A DNA stretch of 64,000 nucleotides from Enterobacterales bacterium CwR94 (GTDB taxonomy: Bacteria > Pseudomonadota > Gammaproteobacteria > Enterobacterales > Enterobacteriaceae), in assembly GCA_002837195.1 (NCBI GenBank), contig KZ478060.1, positions 346,130 to 410,129 on the forward strand, written 5' to 3'. The notes under the pieces were generated by a model. The model saw nothing but the letters and a program-made list of their open reading frames with translations, was not told the origin of the DNA and made no database searches. Made by a program: the position numbers and the translations under genes. Below are positions 1-8,852 of this stretch, in pieces (position 1 is the first letter of the stretch; the number at the start of each line of letters is the position of its first letter).

Positions 1-67
1 TCACCTTTTCCAGCGCATCTTGTGGGTGATACAAGGCTTTGATTTGCGCCTCTTCAATGACTCTCAT
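1..67 (-). CDS. ornithine cyclodeaminase-family protein (EutC-like), N-terminus only
   Basis: Only the first 22 codons are in the window; the gene runs off the left edge. The ATG at 67 overlaps the stop codon of the upstream dehydratase gene in an ATGA arrangement, so the two are translationally coupled. The visible start (MRVIEEAQIKALYHP) resembles the N-terminus of ornithine cyclodeaminase/mu-crystallin proteins. This NAD-dependent family is commonly paired with a threonine-dehydratase-like enzyme, as in the eutBC pair of ectoine catabolism. The call rests on a very short peptide plus the neighbour, so the substrate is unknown. Confidence 0.55.
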   Translation of the reverse strand, partial: MRVIEEAQIKALYHPQDALEKV

Positions 68-1029
68 TTCACGGCCCCGGTGAATTTTTCCAACGTGATG
101 TTTCTGCCGCACAAAATCACCGCCACGCGTTTACCGCGCCACTGTTCGGCTTGTTGTATAAAGGCCGCCATGGCCACGCCAGCCGCACCTTCGACCATCC
201 AGCGTTCATAAACGGCCAGCGTTTTCATCGCCGATTTAATCTCTTCTTCACTGACAAGTACACACTCATCAATCACCTGCTGGCAGAGTGGAAATGTCAC
301 GGTACCCGGCTCCAGGCCGCCAGCCGTGCCATCGGACAGCGTATCCTGCTCTGGCGGCTCGACAATCTCACCTGCCTCTAATGAGGAATACATCGCGGTG
401 GACGCCGCAGGCCAGCAGCCGATAACACGGGTTGTGGGCGACAGTGTTTTCATGACGGCACCAATGCCTGAAATTAAACCGCCGCCGCCAACCGCAACAA
501 ACACAGCATCCACCGGGGCTTCTTGTTCCAGCATCTCCAGCGCGATAGTGCCTTGTCCGGCAATCACATCAGCATCGTTATACGGTGACACAAAAGAAAC
601 GCCTTCGCGGGCAGCGGTGGCGGCGGCCTCCAGCTCAACACTCAAAGCGTCTTTTTCCAGCGTGACCACGTTGGCACCGTAAGCGTGAATCGCTGCCAGT
701 TTGAGCGGCGAGGCACTGGCGGCAGCATAAACAGTGACGGGCACGCCCGCCATGGCACCGGCTAACGCCATACCCTGACCGTGATTGCCCGAAGATGCGG
801 TTATCACACCTTGCTGGCATTGCGCGGCATTAAGCAGGCGCATCTTGTTACTGGCGCCGCGAAATTTAAACGAACCGGTGTGCTGTAAATGCTCACTTTT
901 CAGCAACAGATCACAGCCATACAGCGTGGATAAGGCGTGGCTGCGATCAAAGGGGGTGACTTTTACCTGTGGACGCAGCGCACTGTGTGCTTGTTGGCTG
1001 GAGAGGCAAATCTCGGCAGGGGTTGGCAT
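64..1029 (-). CDS. PLP-dependent threonine/serine dehydratase family protein (EutB-like)
   Basis: A 321-residue fold-type II PLP enzyme, probably a cytosolic beta-eliminating ammonia-lyase acting on a hydroxy-amino acid. The PLP lysine is K55 in GSFKFRGA. The ASSGNHGQG substrate loop is near residue 80, the tetraglycine phosphate cradle VGGGGLISG near 180, and a CGRN segment near the C-terminus. The length fits catabolic dehydratases without the ACT regulatory domain of biosynthetic IlvA. It is the first gene of a leftward operon with the cyclodeaminase-like gene and is divergent from a LysR regulator. The start is preceded by GAGTGGA as a weak ribosome site. The pairing points to an EutBC-type pathway, but no ectoine genes are visible, so a hydroxyaspartate or serine substrate is equally possible. 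Confidence 0.8.
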   Translation of the reverse strand: MPTPAEICLSSQQAHSALRPQVKVTPFDRSHALSTLYGCDLLLKSEHLQHTGSFKFRGASNKMRLLNAAQCQQGVITASSGNHGQGMALAGAMAGVPVTVYAAASASPLKLAAIHAYGANVVTLEKDALSVELEAAATAAREGVSFVSPYNDADVIAGQGTIALEMLEQEAPVDAVFVAVGGGGLISGIGAVMKTLSPTTRVIGCWPAASTAMYSSLEAGEIVEPPEQDTLSDGTAGGLEPGTVTFPLCQQVIDECVLVSEEEIKSAMKTLAVYERWMVEGAAGVAMAAFIQQAEQWRGKRVAVILCGRNITLEKFTGAVK

Positions 1030-1050
1030 AATTCCACTCTCAATATGTAT

Positions 1051-1087
1051 TTATTGTCTACTATAGACAATAAGTCTCTATTGTCTA
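1051..1087. promoter_or_regulatory. palindromic operator in the dehydratase/LysR intergenic region
   Basis: TTATTGTCTA (1051-1060) and TAGACAATAA (1064-1073) form a perfect 10-bp inverted repeat with a 3-bp spacer. A third half-site, ATTGTCTA, recurs at 1080-1087 in the same orientation as the first arm. The palindrome sits 22-44 bp upstream of the dehydratase start, where it would overlap or abut its promoter. The binder could be the adjacent LysR protein or an unlinked GntR-type regulator; the sequence does not tell. Confidence 0.6.
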
Positions 1088-1218
1088 GCCCTGTGCCACT
1101 GGCTGACCGCCCAAATGCATCCCTGATGCCTTGATGCGAGGAAGTGAACGCATTACGGCATAATCGTTGGTAGACTTTGTGCCGGTCGTGATGGCACATC
1201 AGATGAAAGAAGGCTGCG

Positions 1219-2118
1219 GTGAAAATAACCCTGGAAGAATTGAAAGCGTGGGTCGTGGTGGTGGACACGGGGTCGATTACCGCCGCGGCGGAACAACTGT
1301 GTCAGACGACATCCGGCATCAGCCGTGCCTTGAGCCGCCTTGAAAGCAAGCTGGAAACGACGCTGATGCACCGCACCACGCGACGTCTGGCGCTGACCGA
1401 GGAAGGTCAGGTCTTTCTTGAGCATGCGCGTGGCATCCTGGCCTCAGTTGAGGCTGCCGAAGAGCAGATCGCCCAGCGGCGGGAAACGCCCTCGGGACGC
1501 TTGCGGGTGAATGCTGCGACGCCCTTTATGCTGCATGTTATTGTGCCGCTGGTGGCCGAATTTCGCCGCCGTTATCCGCTGATTCACCTCGAATTAAACA
1601 CCGATGACCTGGTGATTGATTTGCTGGAGCAGCAAACGGATGTGGCCATCCGCATTGGGGAACTGCGTGATTCAACCATTCATGCCCGCGCATTGGGCAG
1701 TAGCAAGCTGCGGCTATTGGCCAGTCCAGCCTACCTGGCGCAACACGGCACGCCGCAGTCGGTCACGGATTTAGCCCAGCATTCGTTGATCGGCTTTTCG
1801 AAATCAGAACGCCACAATCAGTGGCCCATCTGGCTTAATGAGGGAGAGTTCTGGCAGGTGCAGCCCGCCATCAGCGCATCCAGCGGCGAAACTATCCGCC
1901 AACTTGCCCTGCAAGGACAAGGCATTGCGCGGATTTCTGATTTTCTCAGCCATGAGGATGTCGCGGCAGGGCGACTGGTGATTTTACTGGAGCAGGAAAC
2001 GCGGGAAATGCGGCACCCGATTCACGCCGTGTACTACCGGAACACGGCGCTGTCATCGCGGATTACCTGCTTTCTCGACTTTCTGAAAGAGCAGTTTGCG
2101 GGCAAGCCCTGGTTATAA
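1219..2118 (+). CDS. LysR-family transcriptional regulator
   Basis: A 299-residue LysR regulator. It has an N-terminal winged helix-turn-helix (about residues 4-62, with the SGISRALSRLE recognition region) and a C-terminal LysR substrate-binding domain (about 88-290). The start is a GTG six bases after an AGAAGG ribosome site; no upstream in-frame ATG competes. It is divergent from the dehydratase operon, the usual arrangement for a LysR protein that controls its neighbour. The HTH and SGRLRVNA linker resemble the large YafC/DmlR-like subgroup, whose members cannot be told apart by sequence. The stop overlaps the 3' end of the convergent monooxygenase gene by 6 bp. Effector unknown. Confidence 0.85.
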   Translation: MKITLEELKAWVVVVDTGSITAAAEQLCQTTSGISRALSRLESKLETTLMHRTTRRLALTEEGQVFLEHARGILASVEAAEEQIAQRRETPSGRLRVNAATPFMLHVIVPLVAEFRRRYPLIHLELNTDDLVIDLLEQQTDVAIRIGELRDSTIHARALGSSKLRLLASPAYLAQHGTPQSVTDLAQHSLIGFSKSERHNQWPIWLNEGEFWQVQPAISASSGETIRQLALQGQGIARISDFLSHEDVAAGRLVILLEQETREMRHPIHAVYYRNTALSSRITCFLDFLKEQFAGKPWL

Positions 2119-2424
2119 AGGCGCCGCCTCCAGCACAAAAATCTTCACATCGACCACATCGTTTTTAATTGCTGAACGGTGCGCTTCCATGTGAGGGGCT
2201 TGTTGATGCCGCTCTAAATCGCGCAGTGAATCCCAGTGCTCCAGCATAAACAGAGAATCGGGTGAGTGCTGTTTCCACGGCACCTGCGCCGGATGATCGA
2301 TCAGCATTTGATACTGCCCGCACCCTGCTTCTTGCAATACCGTCGGCGTTAGGACGGCAATCGCCTCCTGCACATGCCGACGGCGGCCCGGTTTAACGCA
2401 AATTTCAGCAATGACCGTGAGCAT
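2113..2424 (-). CDS. ygiN: YgiN-like quinol monooxygenase (ABM domain)
   Basis: A 103-residue single-domain protein of the antibiotic-biosynthesis-monooxygenase (ABM) fold, a dimeric ferredoxin-like barrel. The hallmark FMLEHWDS strand and the following HMEAH region match YgiN. In E. coli, YgiN lies in an operon with mdaB and can oxidise menadiol, forming a quinone cycle with MdaB. The same mdaB-ygiN order occurs here, with 34 bp between the genes. A GGGGAAAG ribosome site precedes the ATG. The gene converges on the LysR gene with a 6-bp overlap of 3' ends. Confidence 0.87.
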   Translation of the reverse strand: MLTVIAEICVKPGRRRHVQEAIAVLTPTVLQEAGCGQYQMLIDHPAQVPWKQHSPDSLFMLEHWDSLRDLERHQQAPHMEAHRSAIKNDVVDVKIFVLEAAPL

Positions 2425-2458
2425 TCACTTTCCCCTGATTTAAAGACACAGGTATCAG

Positions 2459-3040
2459 TTAAGCAAAGATTGTCTGTAAGTGCTGCCGATAACGGGCAAT
2501 ATCACGAGGAACGTCGGGCATTTTCATCACGTCGTTACAGATAAAGGTTGGCAGACCTTCCATGCCCAGGAACTGATTGGCCTTGTGGAAATGCAGGTAC
2601 AAACCATCAACGCCCACGCCTTCAAAGAACTGCTCTGGGTCAGTAAAGGCTTGTAATGGCGCGTTCCAGGTCAGTGACAGCATGTATTTTTTACCCTGAA
2701 TCAATCCACCCGAACCGTATTTTTTCGCAGCATCGGCACGTGTGCGACCATCGCTGGCATACAGTTTTCCGTGGCCTTCGGTGAACACTTCATCAATGTA
2801 TTTTTTCAGTGTCCAGGGTTCACCCATCCACCAGCCCGGCATTTGGTAAATCACGACATCGCTATCCAAATATTTTTGGATTTCATCGGCCACCACATAG
2901 CCGTCATCGACCACGGTAATGTCTACTTCGTGGCCCAGATCGCGTAACTGGCTGGCTGCGGTTGCCGTCAGCGTGTGGTTTAACTCCCCTTTTGAGTGGG
3001 CGAAAGATTTACCGGCATCAATAATCAGGATCTTGCTCAT
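2459..3040 (-). CDS. mdaB: NADPH:quinone reductase MdaB
   Basis: A 193-residue flavodoxin-fold oxidoreductase of the MdaB/NQO family, expected to reduce quinones by two electrons with NADPH on FAD. The N-terminal IDAGKSFAHSKGELNHTL segment is the FAD-phosphate-binding loop, and YQMPGWWMGEPWTLKKYID (about residues 80-98) is the conserved isoalloxazine-side segment. Length equals E. coli MdaB (193). It is the promoter-proximal gene of the mdaB-ygiN operon and probably serves with YgiN in quinone redox balance and oxidative-stress protection. Confidence 0.93.
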   Translation of the reverse strand: MSKILIIDAGKSFAHSKGELNHTLTATAASQLRDLGHEVDITVVDDGYVVADEIQKYLDSDVVIYQMPGWWMGEPWTLKKYIDEVFTEGHGKLYASDGRTRADAAKKYGSGGLIQGKKYMLSLTWNAPLQAFTDPEQFFEGVGVDGLYLHFHKANQFLGMEGLPTFICNDVMKMPDVPRDIARYRQHLQTIFA

Positions 3041-3185
3041 CGTGTTCTCCGTGGATGAAATTTTCGCTCACTCTACGCGCGACGAAGAATGAAATATATG
3101 TGCGCTCAGTCACAATACTTTTGCCTGCTGCGCAATAATCCCGTCAGGCTGCGTAGAGTAACGGGCGATTAACAGGGAGAAACCA

Positions 3186-3950
3186 ATGAAAAAAAGCCTA
3201 ATAGTGATGCTGGGGATGTTGGCGGGAAGTGCACAGGCCGCGTCACATCTGGATCAAGTGATCAGCAGCAAGGTACTGAACGTGTGTGCGACCGGAGATT
3301 ACAAACCCTATACCTATGTGCGCAGTGATGGTGGCTGGGAGGGGATTGATGCGGAGATGATGACGCAGTTGGCTGACAGCCTGGGGGCGAAAGTGAACTG
3401 GGTGCAAACCAGCTGGAAAGGGCTGATGAACGATTTTCTCGCGCAACAGTGTGATATCGCGGTGGGCGGTGTATCGGTCACCCTGGCGCGCCAACAGAAA
3501 GCCTGGTTTGCCCAGCCATTGGACACCGATGGCAAAATCCCGCTGGTGCGTTGTGAAGACAAAGATAAATACCAAACGGTGGCACAGCTCAATCGTCCTG
3601 AGGTGCGGTTAATTGAACCGGCGGGCGGCACCAATGAGGCATTTGTCCACAGCCACTTGCCGCAGGGCAACCTGACGCTGTTTCATGACAACGTGACCAT
3701 TTTCCAGCAGTTGGTGGACAAAAAAGCCGACGTCATGATCACCGATGCCTCAGAAGCGATGTATCAGGCTAAACGCTATCCGCAGTTGTGTGCGGTGAAT
3801 CCCGAGCAGCCGCTACAGTACGGTGAAAAAGCCTATATGCTGCCGCGTGATGATGTGAGCTGGAAAGCCTATGTGGATCAGTGGGTTCACTTAAGCAAGG
3901 CCACCGGCAACTACCTGCAAGTGGTGAGTCATTGGCTGGCTAAACAGTAA
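3186..3950 (+). CDS. pheC: periplasmic cyclohexadienyl (arogenate/prephenate) dehydratase-like protein
   Basis: A 254-residue exported protein with the periplasmic binding protein family 3 fold. Residues 1-18 are a Sec signal peptide ending in AQA. The mature part follows the PheC pattern rather than that of amino-acid binding proteins: GDYKPYTY (37-44), TSWKGLM (75-81), GGTNE (147-151), DNVTIF (168-173), TDASE (186-190) and the [10 protein letters not shown] block. From memory, the Glu in the TDxxE segment is the key catalytic residue of Pseudomonas cyclohexadienyl dehydratase, and it is retained. The predicted reaction is decarboxylative dehydration of prephenate or arogenate to phenylpyruvate or phenylalanine in the periplasm. 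It stands alone with its own terminator and no ABC permease genes nearby, which also argues for an enzyme. A plain solute receptor remains possible. Confidence 0.72.
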   Translation: MKKSLIVMLGMLAGSAQAASHLDQVISSKVLNVCATGDYKPYTYVRSDGGWEGIDAEMMTQLADSLGAKVNWVQTSWKGLMNDFLAQQCDIAVGGVSVTLARQQKAWFAQPLDTDGKIPLVRCEDKDKYQTVAQLNRPEVRLIEPAGGTNEAFVHSHLPQGNLTLFHDNVTIFQQLVDKKADVMITDASEAMYQAKRYPQLCAVNPEQPLQYGEKAYMLPRDDVSWKAYVDQWVHLSKATGNYLQVVSHWLAKQ

Positions 3951-3958
3951 CGCGCCGC

Positions 3959-3985
3959 AAGGGCCAGTCTCTGGCCCTTCTTCTG
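3959..3985 (+). terminator. terminator after pheC-like gene
   Basis: AAGGGCCAG (3959-3967) pairs perfectly with CTGGCCCTT (3971-3979) across a 3-base loop, 9 bp after the stop codon, followed by a weak CTTCT tail. The strong GC stem makes it a credible Rho-independent terminator despite the short U run. Confidence 0.6.
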
Positions 3986-4072
3986 GTGATTCGCCAGGTA
4001 AAAAGGTACTATCCTCGCCAACTATGCCGCAGTGCGGTTGTCCGTCAATCGCGACGCAGAAAGGATGAAGTA

Positions 4073-6349
4073 ATGAGTGACCTGACGCAGGATGGTGCAG
4101 AGCGTCTTGCCCTGCATAAATTCACCGAAAAGGCGTATTTGGACTACTCCATGTACGTCATTATGGACCGTGCGCTGCCCTATATTGGCGATGGGCTCAA
4201 GCCCGTCCAGCGCCGTATCGTCTATGCGATGTCGGAACTGGGCCTGAGTGCCAGTGCAAAATTCAAAAAATCTGCGCGTACCGTGGGTGATGTGCTGGGT
4301 AAATACCATCCGCACGGCGACAGTGCTTGCTACGAAGCGATGGTGTTAATGGCGCAGCCGTTTTCCTATCGTTATCCGTTGGTGGATGGGCAAGGCAACT
4401 GGGGGGCACCGGACGATCCGAAATCCTTCGCGGCGATGCGTTATACCGAGTCGCGCTTGTCGAAATATGCGGAAATCCTGCTGGGTGAACTCGGGCAGGG
4501 CACGGCAGATTTTGTGCCTAACTTTGACGGCACCTTAGATGAGCCGAAAATGTTACCGGCGCGTCTGCCCAATATTCTGCTCAACGGCACCACCGGGATT
4601 GCGGTGGGGATGGCCACGGATATTCCGCCGCACAACCTGCGGGAAGTGACGAAAGCCGTGGTTGAGCTGATCGACAATCCCAAGGCGTCACTGGAAGCCT
4701 TGATGGATATCGTGCAAGGCCCTGATTTTCCAACGGAAGCGGAAATCATTACGCCACGCGACGAAATTCGTAAAATTTACCAGACCGGTCGTGGCTCTGT
4801 GCGCCAGCGCGCCGTGTGGAAAAAAGAAGATGGCGATATTGTTATCACCGCGTTGCCGCATCAGGTGTCGGGTGCCCGCGTGCTGGAACAAATCGCCACG
4901 CAAATGCGCAATAAAAAATTGCCGATGGTGGAAGACTTACGTGATGAGTCAAACCATGAAAACCCAACGTGTCTGGTGATTGTGCCGCGTTCCAATCGTG
5001 TGGACATGGAGCCGGTGATGAATCACCTGTTTGCCACCACGGATTTGGAGAAAAGCTATCGCATCAACATGAACATGATTGGACTGGATAACCGTCCGGC
5101 AGTGAAAAACCTGCTGGAGATCCTGTCTGAGTGGTTGGTGTTCCGCCGCGAAACGGTGCGTCGCCGTTTGAACCATCGCCTGGAAAAAGTGCTCAAGCGT
5201 CTGCACATTTTGGAAGGGCTGTTGGTGGCGTTTCTGAACATTGACGAAGTGATTCACATCATTCGCGCCGAGGATGAACCCAAGCCGGTACTGATGTCAC
5301 GTTTTGGCATCAGCGAAATTCAGGCCGAAGCGATTCTGGAATTAAAACTGCGTCATCTCGCCAAACTGGAAGAGATGAAAATTCGCGGTGAACAGAGTGA
5401 GCTGGAAAAAGAGCGCGATCATTTGCAGGGCATTTTGGCCTCTGAGCGCAAGATGAACACCCTGTTAAAGAAAGAACTGCAAGCCGATGCCGAGGCGTAC
5501 GGAGATGATCGTCGTTCGCCACTGCGTGAGCGCGGTGAAGCCAAAGCCATTAGCGAGAGTGAATTGGTGCCGTCTGAGCCGGTAACGATTGTTCTGTCGC
5601 AGATGGGCTGGGTGCGAAGCGCGAAAGGCCATGATATTGATCCCACGGGCCTGAGCTACAAAGCCGGTGACAGCTATATGGCTGCGGCGCGTGGCAAGAG
5701 TAACCAACCTGTGGTGTTCCTTGACTCCACCGGGCGCAGTTACGCTGTCGATCCTGTCTCGCTGCCTTCGGCGCGCGGACAGGGCGAGCCGGTGACGGGC
5801 AAAGTGACGCTGCCGCCGGGGGCCACGGTGCAGCATCTGCTGATGGATGCCGACGAGCAAAAACTGCTGATGGCATCCGATGCCGGTTACGGCTTTATCT
5901 GCACATTTAATGATTTGGTGGCGCGCAACCGGGCAGGCAAAGCCTTGTTGTCACTGCCGGAAAATGCGCAGGTGATGACGCCGATGGCGGTCATACATCA
6001 GGACGATCTGCTGCTGGCCATCACAGCAGCTGGACGTATGCTAATGTTCCCGGTGAGCGACTTGCCGCAGCTTTCTAAAGGCAAAGGCAATAAAATCATC
6101 TCGATTCCTTCCGCGCAGGCCGCCAGTGGTGAAGATAAACTGGTCTGGTTGCTGCTGCTGTCATCGAAGAGTTCGATTACCTTGCACGTGGGTAAACGTA
6201 AACTGACGTTGCGTCCGGAAGAACTACAGAAATTCCGTGCTGAACGTGGTCGTCGAGGTACCCTGTTGCCGCGCGGCTTACAACGTATCGATAAAGTGGA
6301 TGTTGATACGCCAGACCGTCCGCAGCCGGAACCGCAAACAGAGTCATAA
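4073..6349 (+). CDS. parC: DNA topoisomerase IV subunit A
   Basis: ParC, the DNA-cleaving subunit of topoisomerase IV, decatenates chromosomes together with ParE. From the ATG at 4073 it has 758 residues (E. coli 752). I chose this start because [17 protein letters not shown] aligns with the family start and AAGGA lies just upstream; the open frame extends 29 codons further left without similarity. The catalytic tyrosine is Y124 in AMRYTES. The quinolone-resistance region reads [12 protein letters not shown], with the susceptible-type Ser84 and Glu88 (E. coli 80 and 84). The C-terminal beta-pinwheel carries repeated GRxY-like blades, for example [10 protein letters not shown]. The C-terminal tail after residue ~740 is acidic and divergent. 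plsC follows, as in E. coli. Confidence 0.97.
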   Translation: MSDLTQDGAERLALHKFTEKAYLDYSMYVIMDRALPYIGDGLKPVQRRIVYAMSELGLSASAKFKKSARTVGDVLGKYHPHGDSACYEAMVLMAQPFSYRYPLVDGQGNWGAPDDPKSFAAMRYTESRLSKYAEILLGELGQGTADFVPNFDGTLDEPKMLPARLPNILLNGTTGIAVGMATDIPPHNLREVTKAVVELIDNPKASLEALMDIVQGPDFPTEAEIITPRDEIRKIYQTGRGSVRQRAVWKKEDGDIVITALPHQVSGARVLEQIATQMRNKKLPMVEDLRDESNHENPTCLVIVPRSNRVDMEPVMNHLFATTDLEKSYRINMNMIGLDNRPAVKNLLEILSEWLVFRRETVRRRLNHRLEKVLKRLHILEGLLVAFLNIDEVIHIIRAEDEPKPVLMSRFGISEIQAEAILELKLRHLAKLEEMKIRGEQSELEKERDHLQGILASERKMNTLLKKELQADAEAYGDDRRSPLRERGEAKAISESELVPSEPVTIVLSQMGWVRSAKGHDIDPTGLSYKAGDSYMAAARGKSNQPVVFLDSTGRSYAVDPVSLPSARGQGEPVTGKVTLPPGATVQHLLMDADEQKLLMASDAGYGFICTFNDLVARNRAGKALLSLPENAQVMTPMAVIHQDDLLLAITAAGRMLMFPVSDLPQLSKGKGNKIISIPSAQAASGEDKLVWLLLLSSKSSITLHVGKRKLTLRPEELQKFRAERGRRGTLLPRGLQRIDKVDVDTPDRPQPEPQTES

Positions 6350-6356
6350 AAGCACG

Positions 6357-6397
6357 CACCGGGTGACACCTATCATGCGGAACCCGGTGTGTTTCTT
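6357..6397 (+). terminator. possible terminator between parC and plsC
   Basis: CACCGGGT (6357-6364) can pair with ACCCGGTG (6382-6389), followed by TGTTTCTT. The 17-base loop is long, so termination may be partial; plsC lies 77 bp further on. Confidence 0.4.
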
Positions 6398-6473
6398 ACT
6401 GCTCGCGATATACTGATTAATTTTACGGGTAATACACCCGCCTCAGGCGCTGCCTGATAGTGAAGAGGTTGTC

Positions 6474-7211
6474 ATGGTTGCAATTTTTCGTGTCATTTAC
6501 GTGGTTATCTACTCGATTTTAGTCTGCGTAATTGGCTGTATTTGGTGCTTATTCACACCCAGAAATCCCCGCCATGTTTCGACATTTTCCCGCCTGTTTG
6601 GCCGCCTGCATGGCGTGTTTGGCGTGAAAGTCGAAATGCGTTTGCCGCCGGATGTCGACAAAATTGGCAATGCCATTTATATCGCTAACCACCAAAACAA
6701 CTACGACATGATCACCGCTTCCAATATGGTGCAACCGAATACGGTCACGGTGGGGAAAAAGAGCCTGCTGTGGATCCCTTTCTTTGGGCAACTGTATTGG
6801 CTGACGGGAAATTTGCTGATTGATCGGGAAAATCGCGCCAAAGCACACGGCACGATTGGCGAAGTGGTGGATCAATTTAAGCGGAAGAACATTTCTTTCT
6901 GGATGTTCCCTGAAGGCACCCGTAGCCGTGGGCGCGGTTTACTGCCGTTTAAAACCGGGGCTTTTCACGCTGCCGTGGCGGCGGGCGTGCCGATCGTTCC
7001 AGTGGTAGTTTCCACGACGCACGACAAAATTAAATTAAACCGCCTCAACAATGGCCTGGTGATTGTCGAAATGCTACCGCCTGTCGATGTTAAAGGCTTT
7101 GAGAAAGAGTCTGTGCGCAAGCTGGCAACCCACTGCCGCGAACTGATGATGGACAAACTGGCTGCGTTAGACGCTGAAGTGGCTGAGCGTGAAGCCAGCG
7201 GTAAAGTGTGA
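6474..7211 (+). CDS. plsC: 1-acyl-sn-glycerol-3-phosphate acyltransferase
   Basis: PlsC adds the second acyl chain to lysophosphatidic acid to give phosphatidic acid at the inner membrane face. Length is 245 residues, the same as E. coli PlsC. A hydrophobic N-terminal segment (about 4-27) anchors it. The catalytic H-x4-D motif is H73 to D78 (NHQNNYD), the FPEGTR substrate motif is at 145-150, and the PIVPVV block follows near 178. The parC-plsC-ftsP order is conserved with E. coli. The C-terminal tail is acidic and unremarkable. Confidence 0.97.
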   Translation: MVAIFRVIYVVIYSILVCVIGCIWCLFTPRNPRHVSTFSRLFGRLHGVFGVKVEMRLPPDVDKIGNAIYIANHQNNYDMITASNMVQPNTVTVGKKSLLWIPFFGQLYWLTGNLLIDRENRAKAHGTIGEVVDQFKRKNISFWMFPEGTRSRGRGLLPFKTGAFHAAVAAGVPIVPVVVSTTHDKIKLNRLNNGLVIVEMLPPVDVKGFEKESVRKLATHCRELMMDKLAALDAEVAEREASGKV

Positions 7212-7319
7212 TCGGCCACCATCCCTGATATCGAAAAAACGCAGCAAAATAATAATTCACTAAGATAAAAAAAGGACCTGCGGCGCAATCGACGCTGCGG
7301 ATAAGGGTACGGAGCATTT

Positions 7320-8735
7320 ATGTCCTTCAGTAGACGTCAGTTTCTACAGGTTTCAGGCGCCGCGTTGTGCGCCTCTGCTTTACCGCTAAACGCCTATGCC
7401 AGCAGTGGAGAAACGGCCTTACCGGTTCCCCCATTGCTGGAATCACGTCGTGGTCAGCCGCTGTTTCTCACATTGCAACGCAGCCATTGGTCATTCAATG
7501 GCGGCAGTAAAGCCGCCGTGTGGGGCATCAATGGCCTCTACTTAGGGCCGACGGTACGGGTGTGGAGCGGTGATGACGTCAAACTGATTTACAGCAACCG
7601 GCTAAACGAACCGGTGGCGATGACCGTGAGCGGTTTACAGGTGCCGGGCGTACTGATGGGCGGCGCACCGCGCATGATCTCGCCGGGCGTAGACTGGTCA
7701 CCCGTAATTCCTGTTCGTCAGGCGGCGGCTACCTGCTGGTACCACGCCAATACCCCTAATCGGATGGCACCGCACGTCTATAACGGGCTGGCGGGCATGT
7801 GGCTGGTCGAAGATCAGGTCAGTAAAAATCTGCCGATCCCGAACCATTACGGCGTAGATGATTTTCCGATCATTTTGCAGGACAAGCGGCTGGATACCTT
7901 TGGTGCACCGGTGTATCAGGCACCGGCCAATGGCGGCTTTACGGGCGATGTCTTGTTGGTCAACGGGGTGCAAAGCCCGTTTGTGGAAGTCTCCCGCGGC
8001 TGGGTGCGCTTAAGATTGCTCAATGCCTCCAATTCACGCCGTTATCAACTGCGCATGAGCGACGGACGCCCGTTTAATGTCATTGCCAGCGATCAGGGTT
8101 TTTTACCGGCACCGGTAGCCGTCCAGCAATTATCGTTGGCACCCGGTGAGCGTCGTGAAATCCTGGTGGATATGAGCCAGGGCAATGATGTAACGATCAC
8201 TGCGGGTGAGGCTGCCAGCGTGATGGACCGTCTGCGTGGGCTGTTTGAGCCTTCCAGTATCTTAATTAATCCGAACGTATTGACGCTGCGCGCCACCGGC
8301 TTGTTACCGCTGGTGACGGATAACCTACCAATGCGATTGCTCTCCGATCAGGTGCTGGACGGCGCGGTCAGCCGCACGCGCGAATTCCGCCTCGGGGATA
8401 GCATGCCGGGGATTAATGGGGCGCTGTGGGATATGACGCGTATTGACGTGCAGAGCCAGCAAGGCACCTTTGAACGTTGGGTGTTCCATGCAGATACGCC
8501 GCAGGCCGTGCATCTGCAAGGTGTGATGTTCCTGGTGAAAAGCGTGAACGGCGGGCAGCCGCTCCCGGAAGATCGCGGCTGGAAAGACACCGTCTGGGTC
8601 GATGGTGAAGTCGAGTTACTGGTGTCCTTCACCCAGTCCTCAAACGATCACTTCCCGTTCGTTTATTACAGCCAAACGTTGGAAATGGCCGATCGCGGAA
8701 CGGCAGGTCAATTGCTGGTCCAGCCCACGATGTAA
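7320..8735 (+). CDS. ftsP: cell division protein FtsP (SufI), Tat-exported multicopper-oxidase-like
   Basis: A 471-residue periplasmic protein with three cupredoxin-like domains that stabilises the divisome under stress. The N-terminus SRRQFLQ (4-10) is a twin-arginine motif (R5, R6) followed by a short hydrophobic stretch ending near AYAS. It matches E. coli SufI along its length (VWGINGLYLGP, WYHANTPNR, LVNGVQSP, GWKDTVWVDG). As in SufI, the His/Cys copper-ligand clusters of true multicopper oxidases are not evident, so an enzymatic role is unlikely. It lies 108 bp after plsC and upstream of ygiQ, as in E. coli. Confidence 0.95.
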   Translation: MSFSRRQFLQVSGAALCASALPLNAYASSGETALPVPPLLESRRGQPLFLTLQRSHWSFNGGSKAAVWGINGLYLGPTVRVWSGDDVKLIYSNRLNEPVAMTVSGLQVPGVLMGGAPRMISPGVDWSPVIPVRQAAATCWYHANTPNRMAPHVYNGLAGMWLVEDQVSKNLPIPNHYGVDDFPIILQDKRLDTFGAPVYQAPANGGFTGDVLLVNGVQSPFVEVSRGWVRLRLLNASNSRRYQLRMSDGRPFNVIASDQGFLPAPVAVQQLSLAPGERREILVDMSQGNDVTITAGEAASVMDRLRGLFEPSSILINPNVLTLRATGLLPLVTDNLPMRLLSDQVLDGAVSRTREFRLGDSMPGINGALWDMTRIDVQSQQGTFERWVFHADTPQAVHLQGVMFLVKSVNGGQPLPEDRGWKDTVWVDGEVELLVSFTQSSNDHFPFVYYSQTLEMADRGTAGQLLVQPTM

Positions 8736-8742
8736 TCCCCCA

Positions 8743-8773
8743 GCCCTCTTCCTGCCGATGCTGCGAAGAGGGC
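8743..8773 (+). terminator. stem-loop after ftsP
   Basis: GCCCTCTTC (8743-8751) and GAAGAGGGC (8765-8773) form a perfect 9-bp stem with a 13-base loop, 7 bp after the ftsP stop. No U tract follows, so it may act as an mRNA 3' end stabiliser or a weak terminator. Confidence 0.35.
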
Positions 8774-8852
8774 GAAAATCCTCACAATTTCCCGTAGTGA
8801 ATTTCCTGAATAACCCCTATAATGCTGCTCCTTTTTTCGCCGGACTATCATC

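Noticed and set aside
3986-4072. 29-codon N-terminal extension of parC
   Set aside because: Basic peptide with no family similarity; AAGGA and the conserved start lie at 4073.
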